A stretch of 6,254 nucleotides of DNA from Alphaproteobacteria bacterium. GTDB taxonomy: Bacteria; Pseudomonadota; Alphaproteobacteria; UBA8366. The stretch covers positions 1 to 6,254 of the forward strand of contig JABJCS010000398.1 of the NCBI GenBank assembly GCA_018665505.1, read 5' to 3'. Of the stretch, positions 1 through 6,254 are shown in pieces; position 1 is the stretch's first letter; each line of letters opens with the position of its first letter. Below the pieces are notes generated by a model. That model did not search any database. It saw only the letters and a list, made by a program, of their open reading frames with translations, and was not told where the DNA came from. Both the position numbers and the translations under genes were made by a program.

Positions 1-69
1 CCCTATCCTTTTGCCAGCCGATGCGTCACTTGCGGGGACACGGGCGGCATCCCACGCAAGACTTTGAAA
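1..69. other. Left-edge sequence with no supported gene
   Basis: This 69-nt stretch lies downstream of the Sel1 gene stop. All three plus-strand frames are open from the edge until stops at 65-67, 75-77 and 97-99, which is expected in so short a piece. One minus-strand frame is open to the edge but has no start codon. No terminator hairpin was seen. Confidence 0.3.
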
Positions 70-543
70 CTAATTGATTCTGACCCCTCGTTTAGATAAT
101 GCCTCAGCCAACGTGATCTGCTGCGGCGACATGCGCGCGATCAATAGCTGCTGTTGATTCTTTGCGGCAGTTTGCAGGTCCTGCTGTGACGTGAGACGGC
201 TGAGGACGGCGAACCAACGATATGCCTGCACTAAATCCTGCTCGATACCCTGACCGCTTTGATAAAGCCGTGCCAGTTGGAACATACAGACGAAACCGGA
301 GCGATTTTTCGCATTCTGGGCACCAATCAAATAGGCGTCGTGTGCCTCTTTCAAATTTCCTTCCTTAGCCTGCATCCCGGCATAGAAAAAACAGCCGTTA
401 TCGTCACCCTCGACGCACATCAGCAGCAGATCACCCAGCGATTGCTCCATATATTTCTTGTATTTCGAATTCGCGTGCGCCGGTAACCCGACCGCAGACG
501 CCAAGAGCAAAATGAAGATGAAATTTACTAGCTTGCGGTTCAC
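70..543 (-). CDS. Small secreted Sel1-like (TPR-type) repeat protein
   Basis: A 157-residue protein of unknown specific function, probably exported to the periplasm. Residues 1-24 form a typical Sec signal peptide: basic MNRK start, hydrophobic core FIFILLLASAVGL, and an AHA signal peptidase I site before Asn25. The mature part has one clear Sel1-like repeat at about residues 88-116 (FQLARLYQSGQGIEQDLVQA...). A weaker helical repeat precedes it at about 52-80. The tail, about 136-150, contains MSPQQITLAEALS, which resembles the usual C-terminal end of small Sel1 proteins. Sel1 repeats form helix-turn-helix scaffolds for protein contacts, so a scaffold or envelope role is inferred, not shown. 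The mature chain has three cysteines (43, 51, 86), so one disulfide in the periplasm is possible. Start choice: a GTG at 549 is also in frame, but GAGGGG at 552-557 sits 8 nt from the GTG at 543 and only 2 nt from the GTG at 549. The gene stands alone, divergent from the plus-strand zinc-ribbon gene. Confidence 0.8.
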   Translation of the reverse strand: MNRKLVNFIFILLLASAVGLPAHANSKYKKYMEQSLGDLLLMCVEGDDNGCFFYAGMQAKEGNLKEAHDAYLIGAQNAKNRSGFVCMFQLARLYQSGQGIEQDLVQAYRWFAVLSRLTSQQDLQTAAKNQQQLLIARMSPQQITLAEALSKRGVRIN

Positions 544-549
544 CGGCAC

Positions 550-744
550 TACCCCTCGTTCAGGCCCTGGTTACCATTCAATCTGAACAAACACGCGGCG
601 CACTTATTGCCTGCTTGTACTTTCCGCAGCACCCACCCGTGGGATTCGCCACCTGAAAGCACGCGTAGATTGACATACTAAGCTGACAGGAAGTTGACGC
701 GACCTTGCCATTTTTTCGACAACTTCACCGATTAGGTTGGTCGC
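550..744. other. Divergent intergenic region between the Sel1 gene and the zinc-ribbon gene
   Basis: This 195-nt stretch must carry the promoters for the Sel1 gene (leftward) and the small CxxC gene (rightward). On the plus strand a perfect TTGACA lies at 670-675 and a TTGACG at 694-699, but neither has a good -10 hexamer at 16-18 nt. I see no convincing pair on the minus strand. No inverted repeat long enough to be an operator or terminator was found. A minus-strand open frame crosses it (604-792), but that frame runs antisense to the better-supported CxxC gene and resembles nothing I know. Confidence 0.4.
552..557 (-). promoter_or_regulatory. Ribosome binding site deciding the Sel1 gene start
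   Basis: The minus strand reads GAGGGG here, followed by an 8-nt spacer and the GTG at 543-541. The alternative GTG at 549-547 would leave a spacer of only 2 nt, which is too short. This favours a start two residues downstream of the longest frame. Confidence 0.6.
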
Positions 745-912
745 ATGATGAGAAATCAAAGATTTAAAGAGACCGACAAACTTGACCTTCAAGAGCGCAA
801 GTGCCTGATGTGTCAGAGAAAATTTGAATCACAGGGTTCGCATAACCGAATTTGTCAGCGCTGCACCGCGACTGAAACTTATCGCAGCGGACAATTACCG
901 AGTCATTATTAA
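745..912 (+). CDS. Small zinc-ribbon-like protein with two CxxC pairs (55 aa)
   Basis: A 55-residue protein with four cysteines in the pattern C20-x2-C23-x13-C37-x2-C40. The core reads RKCLMCQRKFESQGSHNRIC followed by QRC. Two CxxC knuckles with this spacing form a likely zinc ribbon. The phrase CLxCxxxFxSxGxHNRxC matches, from memory, small uncharacterised zinc-finger proteins common in proteobacterial genomes and phages. No function has been settled for them as far as I know; nucleic-acid binding is the usual guess. An upstream in-frame TAG at 733-735 limits the start to ATG 745 or ATG 748. AGGTTGG at 734-740 is a plausible ribosome binding site for either. The protein is basic in its first half (MMRNQRFKETDK), with a short polar tail. 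It is the only plus-strand gene here. It ends 36 nt before the stop of the converging Uri-like gene. Single-copy length and intact cysteines argue for a real gene. I cannot tell whether zinc is actually bound. Confidence 0.75.
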   Translation: MMRNQRFKETDKLDLQERKCLMCQRKFESQGSHNRICQRCTATETYRSGQLPSHY

Positions 913-948
913 CGGCTGCAGCGCGCTTCTAAAACACGTGAAATGCGA

Positions 949-1413
949 TTATCGTTCCTCCAATAAGACCAAGTGAGAACGACACCGTTTGCAGTCACTG
1001 GCACCGAATCCGTCAACCGACAGACATGCGCCGGGCACCGATAGCATGGCATTCGCGACATCGCATTCGCACCCTTCATCAAAGACCCAGGCCCCATGAA
1101 GCGTGGCAAGTGATTTCAGGTAATCGATATGCCAATGCGTCCGCCCGCCGGACGCAAAATGTCGCTGCAAACGAGCTCGCAGTCCTCCACCGCCATATGC
1201 GTTTCCCGCATATCCGTAAATACCGGAACGGAAACAACTCAGACCCAACTTTCCGATCACCTGTTGAGTTTCGCCCTTCAGGCTGAATATAAGCGCGTAA
1301 GACCCTTTGCTGTTGGGTATTGTAACGGTATCGGTATGAAATAGGGCGCTCGAGAATTCAACGAAATAATCGCGATGGCGCTCCGGCCGATATCGCTTAT
1401 TCTCCGGCGGCAT
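949..1413 (-). CDS. Uri/DUF123 family GIY-YIG-like putative endonuclease
   Basis: A 154-residue protein matching the DUF123 (COG1833, Uri superfamily) group, which is related to GIY-YIG nucleases. Family features in order: GSYALIF at 37-43 in the place of the GIY strand; GIYGYAGNAYGGGG at 64-77 as the YIG strand and turn; LRARLQRH at 78-85 with the expected basic helix (R79, R81); HWHIDYL at 93-99; and an ECDVANAM helix at 116-123 whose Glu116 aligns with the conserved glutamate. The diagnostic C-terminal block FGASDCKRCRSHL lies at 136-148. The presumed activity is DNA cleavage, but the family is poorly tested and no substrate can be named. Start: the ATG at 1413 gives a family-like length and overlaps the GNAT gene end by 17 nt, suggesting coupling. 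An ATG at 1470 would add 19 residues lying inside the GNAT gene. The ribosome binding site is weak for both. It is the last gene of the rsmB-GNAT-Uri run and faces the small CxxC gene. Confidence 0.85.
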   Translation of the reverse strand: MPPENKRYRPERHRDYFVEFSSALFHTDTVTIPNSKGSYALIFSLKGETQQVIGKLGLSCFRSGIYGYAGNAYGGGGLRARLQRHFASGGRTHWHIDYLKSLATLHGAWVFDEGCECDVANAMLSVPGACLSVDGFGASDCKRCRSHLVLLEER

Positions 1414-1909
1414 AGGGCAGTGTCCAATAATAGGCGATTTGCGGGATAAACGTCTCCCAAAGCCGCTCATTCTGCTCGGCTAGGTGCCGCCCACCCATCG
1501 CTTGATAGAAAAACCGCGCCGGATTCTCTCTCAATACCCAAACAAGCGCCTTTCGCTGCCCGCTCTCGGCCAATTCTCCCAACATCCGGGTCATCAATGC
1601 CTTACCGAACCCATGGCCCTGATTTCCGGGTGCGACGTATAGCGTATATACCTCGCCGTCACACGGCAGTTTACGCAGTCTATTCGGCCCGCAACTGCCG
1701 AAACCGACAATCCCGTCATCGGAACCTTGAACCACGAACACGCTTTCTCCACGCAGAACCGAACCACTCCAACCACCCCCTTCCCGGGTCGTAGACATAT
1801 TCAATAGAACGCGGTCCGGCAAAATGCCGGCATAGGTATCGCGCCAGGTATCCACATGAATGCGGGCAATCGCAGCTGCGTCGTCCGGCACCGCGCGGCG
1901 CACGTTCAA
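1397..1909 (-). CDS. GNAT family N-acetyltransferase
   Basis: A 170-residue GNAT acetyltransferase that would move an acetyl group from acetyl-CoA to an unidentified amine. The N-terminal strand and helix VRRAVPDDAAAIARIHVDTW (residues 3-22) are typical, continuing into RDTYAGILPD. The central strands VFVVQGSDDGIVGFGSC (58-74) and GEVYTLYVAP (85-94) lead into motif A, QGHGFGKAL (97-105), the pyrophosphate loop for CoA. Motif B, ENPARFFYQAMGG (128-140), gives the C-terminal strand and helix. Start: the open frame extends upstream to 2023, but that part lies inside rsmB and looks unlike a GNAT. TTG at 1909 has GGAGG at 1918-1922 with an 8-nt spacer, and it overlaps the rsmB stop as TTGA, so re-initiation from rsmB is likely. 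A GTG at 1903 is a weaker alternative. The substrate is unknown; candidates range from small molecules to protein N-termini, and position beside rRNA-modification genes does not settle it. Confidence 0.9.
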   Translation of the reverse strand: MNVRRAVPDDAAAIARIHVDTWRDTYAGILPDRVLLNMSTTREGGGWSGSVLRGESVFVVQGSDDGIVGFGSCGPNRLRKLPCDGEVYTLYVAPGNQGHGFGKALMTRMLGELAESGQRKALVWVLRENPARFFYQAMGGRHLAEQNERLWETFIPQIAYYWTLPYAAGE

Positions 1910-3216
1910 CCCACTCGCCTCCGCAAAATCGCTACATAAAAACCGTCCGTGCAGTGTCGGGCCGGCGTGAGTTGCAAATCGGCACCCACGGGATCGAGTT
2001 CTTGCCCCGTCACGCGCCGCCAATCCTTCCCTGGCGCAATCAACTCGAAATCCGCACCATCCATCGCCAGAAATTCATCAATCCGATCCCGATTCTCCGC
2101 CGCCAGGATGGAGCACGTCATATAGACGAGCCTTCCGCCTGGCCGCACCGCATTTGCCCCTGTTTTCAGCAAACCATGCTGCTGCATCGTATGCTCGTGC
2201 AAACGCTCCTCATTCAAGCGCCATTTAGCCTCTGGATTTCGACGCCAAGTCCCGGATCCGCTGCACGGAGCATCAATTATAACGATATCGTAATTTAATT
2301 CATGCGCGGTATTCTCTGAATTTAAAGTTTCTGTAAGAGATTGATTTTCATGAATATTCACTCCAGCCCGTTGCATCCGCTCCTCTGCGCGGCGTAACCG
2401 CGCTGGATCAACATCATGCAGAACAAGGCGGCCTTCGTTACGCATACAGGCTGCGATCGCGAGTGCTTTACCACCGGCGCCGGCGCAAAGATCCAGCACT
2501 GATTGGCCCGGCTCCGCACCCGCAAGTTCAGCCGCCAATTGTGACGCTTCGCCTTGTGGTTCGAAGAATCCGTTTCGAAAAGCCGACAAACCCGTTAAAG
2601 GGGACCTCTGCTTAAGTCGAATGCCGTGAGGTGCCCGAGGTGTCGGCATCGCCTCAATGCTTGCATTCCGAAGTTCCGAGAGAACCTCGAGCCGGTTTGA
2701 TTTCAACGTATTGACCCTGAGGTCAACGTCGGCTTGGCTTTCTAATTTTTTAATTTCGTTTTCAAAATTATCGTTGATTTCCGGACAATACTGCCGTTCT
2801 AACCAAGCCGGAATATTCAAGGATACAGACACAGGCTGCGCGGAATGATCGAGGCTCGCCCCGCGCAATTCATCGATTACTGCCGCCTCCACCTGCGAGA
2901 GAGAAGCTGGCCCGTACTTACTTGGCAGGAAGGCGTCTCCGGGAGAGGCTGTCTCCCACGGTGCACAGAGAATGAGCGCCATTAGGACGCGTGATCGAGA
3001 CGTTAATTCGATATCGCACCGTTTACACCACCAATCCAACTGTCCTCTTTTACGGAGAATTACGTAGACGAGCGCCTGGATAGCCCGGCGATCTCCACTT
3101 CCCGCGTAGCGACGGGCGCGAAAATAGCGCCTCATTATAGAATCGGCGGCTCTCGTCGTCTCTTCTATCGCATTTAAAATGTCGATGGCGGCCTGACACC
3201 GTGCCGATGGAGTCAT
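1906..3216 (-). CDS. rsmB: RsmB-type rRNA (cytosine-C5) methyltransferase
   Basis: A 436-residue RsmB/NOP-family methyltransferase. The family uses S-adenosylmethionine to put a C5 methyl on a cytosine of 16S rRNA (C967 in E. coli numbering). Residues about 1-125 form the NusB-like RNA-binding helical domain (RRYFRARRYAGSGDRRAIQ at 29-47). The catalytic domain follows: RVNTLK at 167-172; motif I LDLCAGAGGKALAIA at 241-255 for cofactor binding; HDVDPARL at 267-274; motif IV DAPCSGSGTWRR at 315-326 with Cys318; and motif VI YMTCSIL at 365-371 with the nucleophile Cys368. Both cysteines of the two-cysteine mechanism are present. The length matches the family. The ATG at 3216 gives the expected MTPSARCQAAIDIL start. 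It lies 67 nt after guaB and overlaps the GNAT gene as TTGA. Two patches, near 2280-2350 and 2730-2790, are notably AT-rich compared with the rest. A related RsmF-like paralogue cannot be wholly excluded, but the NusB-like N-terminus favours RsmB. Confidence 0.92.
   Translation of the reverse strand: MTPSARCQAAIDILNAIEETTRAADSIMRRYFRARRYAGSGDRRAIQALVYVILRKRGQLDWWCKRCDIELTSRSRVLMALILCAPWETASPGDAFLPSKYGPASLSQVEAAVIDELRGASLDHSAQPVSVSLNIPAWLERQYCPEINDNFENEIKKLESQADVDLRVNTLKSNRLEVLSELRNASIEAMPTPRAPHGIRLKQRSPLTGLSAFRNGFFEPQGEASQLAAELAGAEPGQSVLDLCAGAGGKALAIAACMRNEGRLVLHDVDPARLRRAEERMQRAGVNIHENQSLTETLNSENTAHELNYDIVIIDAPCSGSGTWRRNPEAKWRLNEERLHEHTMQQHGLLKTGANAVRPGGRLVYMTCSILAAENRDRIDEFLAMDGADFELIAPGKDWRRVTGQELDPVGADLQLTPARHCTDGFYVAILRRRVG
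1918..1922 (-). promoter_or_regulatory. GGAGG ribosome binding site of the GNAT gene, inside the rsmB end
   Basis: The minus strand carries GGAGG within the last codons of rsmB, 8 nt before the TTG at 1909. The spacing fits that TTG better than the GTG at 1903 (14 nt). It supports both the rare start codon and coupling to rsmB translation. Confidence 0.7.
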
Positions 3217-3224
3217 AATACGCT

Positions 3225-3253
3225 ATGATCCCGCGCCGTAAGCGACGTGTCAA
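3225..3253 (-). promoter_or_regulatory. Possible rsmB promoter
   Basis: In the guaB-rsmB gap the minus strand has a perfect TTGACA (3253-3248), a 17-nt spacer and GATCAT (3230-3225), a four-of-six match to the -10 consensus. Transcription would start near 3218, about 2 nt before the rsmB ATG, giving an almost leaderless message. No good ribosome binding site precedes that ATG, which is consistent. The -10 is weak, so this is a suggestion only. Confidence 0.35.
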
Positions 3254-3283
3254 AAACCAGTTTTTACCTGCAATTTCAGCGCG

Positions 3284-5504
<2,221 letters not shown>

Positions 5505-5508
5505 TTTC

Positions 5509-6252
5509 TTAACGGGACCCGTGAGCGCCATGACCGGCGTCTCGCTCAGCGTCGGCCTGCTGCATCAATTCGAACAAAATGCCTTCTCGCACACCGCGAT
5601 CCGCGACCCGGATGCTGCCGACCGACCATCGCCGCATGATCGCTTCCAGCACCGCACACCCGGCGATCACGAGCTTGGCCCGCTCGGCCCCGATACAGGG
5701 ATGAGCTGCGCGCTCCTCGCACGCCATGTGCCGCAATCGTTCGCTCACCGATTGCACTTCATCAAAATCGAGTGTGGCGCCATCCACCATGGATCGGTCG
5801 TAGCGCGGCAAATTCAAAGAAACTCCAGCCAACGTCGTCACCGTTCCGGACGCCCCCAACATCTGCACGTTGCCCTGGCGGACCGCATCACCGATCTGAT
5901 GACGGCGGCAAAACGTCTTTAACCGCTCCTCCATATCGTCAACAATCTCTCCATAAGGCTCCTGGCAGATCGCTTCTTCGCCATAGCGTTCGCTGAGGCT
6001 GACCACGCCATGCGGGATCGACATGCTGTCGACCATCTCTGGGTGTTTACCTTCGGTGCGCATCCAGATCAGCTCCGTACTTCCGCCACCGATATCGAAC
6101 ATCAATCCGTACGATCGGCTCTGATCGATCAAGGGCGCGCATCCTTGTAATGCCAACCGCGCTTCTTCCTCGCAGGAAATCGTCTCAATCGTGAGGCCCA
6201 ATTCGGATTCGACACGCTCCTCGAATAATGGACGATTGGCTGCTTGCCGACA
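5509..6252 (-). CDS. Ppx/GppA family exopolyphosphatase/guanosine pentaphosphate phosphatase (partial, 5' end beyond the window)
   Basis: The C-terminal 247 residues of a Ppx/GppA phosphatase; the frame is open to the right edge, so the gene begins outside. The family removes terminal phosphate from polyphosphate and/or turns pppGpp into ppGpp; sequence alone rarely separates the two. The visible part opens with CRQAANRPLFEERV, the usual segment after the first conserved ATxAxR motif. Visible residues: SCEEEARLA (26-34) with the expected catalytic glutamate; DIGGGSTEL (53-61), the second phosphate-binding loop of the ASKHA fold; SIPHGVVSLSERYG (78-91); GASGTVTTLAG (133-143); PRYDRSMVDG (148-157); and the ending RVADRGVREGIL. 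The first phosphate-binding loop must lie outside. The protein stops soon after the catalytic core, so it is the short form without the long C-terminal helical domain of E. coli Ppx. A TTG at 6201 is not the start, since family sequence continues upstream. Its stop lies 4 nt before the rlmE ATG chosen here. Confidence 0.93.
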   Translation of the reverse strand, partial: CRQAANRPLFEERVESELGLTIETISCEEEARLALQGCAPLIDQSRSYGLMFDIGGGSTELIWMRTEGKHPEMVDSMSIPHGVVSLSERYGEEAICQEPYGEIVDDMEERLKTFCRRHQIGDAVRQGNVQMLGASGTVTTLAGVSLNLPRYDRSMVDGATLDFDEVQSVSERLRHMACEERAAHPCIGAERAKLVIAGCAVLEAIMRRWSVGSIRVADRGVREGILFELMQQADAERDAGHGAHGSR

Positions 6253-6254
6253 GG

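Noticed and set aside
1..99. Plus-strand frame entering from the left edge and containing CVTCGDTGG
   Set aside because: It has only 32 codons and no visible start, overlaps the Sel1 gene end, and the other plus frames are similarly open. The Cys pair may be chance.
604..792. Minus-strand open frame (62 codons) across the divergent intergenic region
   Set aside because: It overlaps the CxxC gene on the other strand, which has far better protein-level evidence, and it has no recognisable motif.
913..948. Convergent gap between the CxxC gene and the Uri-like gene, considered as a bidirectional terminator
   Set aside because: It contains short palindromes (GCTGCAGC, AGCGCGCT) without loops and has no U-tract, so no terminator can be supported.
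1910..2023. N-terminal extension of the GNAT frame inside rsmB
   Set aside because: The extra 38 residues are Arg/Gly-rich, unlike GNAT N-termini, and the GGAGG-TTG start at 1909 gives a normal family length.
3252..3265. Inverted repeat AAAAACCAGTTTTT in the guaB-rsmB gap, considered as a terminator
   Set aside because: The stem is only A-T pairs plus one G-C, with a 2-base loop and no GC-rich stem before a U-run, so it would not act as an intrinsic terminator.

Overview
The window looks like ordinary chromosomal DNA from a proteobacterium, most likely an alphaproteobacterium. This rests on recalled family resemblance, not a search. The RlmE (TDHLR segment), IMP dehydrogenase ([10 protein letters not shown] start) and Ppx/GppA proteins read like alphaproteobacterial versions. 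The gene order exopolyphosphatase - rlmE - guaB - rsmB is one I associate with that class. Base composition is moderately GC-rich with AT-richer patches, and there is no sign of a phage, transposon, CRISPR array, tRNA or rRNA.

Layout: transcription is almost entirely on the minus strand, so the biological order runs from right to left. First comes a Ppx/GppA family phosphatase whose beginning lies beyond the right edge (6252-5509). It is followed by rlmE (5504-4812), guaB (4744-3284), rsmB (3216-1906), a GNAT acetyltransferase (1909-1397) and a Uri/DUF123 GIY-YIG-like protein (1413-949). The last three overlap at their ends and look translationally coupled. A separate minus-strand gene at the left (543-70) encodes a small secreted Sel1-repeat protein. 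One small gene lies on the plus strand (745-912). It encodes a 55-residue protein with two CxxC pairs, converges on the Uri-like gene and diverges from the Sel1 gene.

How the genes fit together: rlmE and rsmB both encode rRNA methyltransferases that modify the ribosome. guaB supplies the first committed step of GMP synthesis. The Ppx/GppA phosphatase acts on polyphosphate or pppGpp, which links it to the guanine nucleotide and stringent-response economy that also sets ribosome production. The cluster is therefore a housekeeping set around ribosome maturation and guanine nucleotides, with two poorly characterised accessory genes (GNAT and Uri-like) coupled behind rsmB.

The main corrections a careful reading makes are to start sites. 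guaB and the GNAT gene both appear to begin at TTG codons behind a GGAGG ribosome binding site, and the Sel1 gene at a GTG. The 55-residue zinc-ribbon-like gene is easily missed because of its size. I found no convincing previously undescribed system; the most useful lead is the small CxxC protein.
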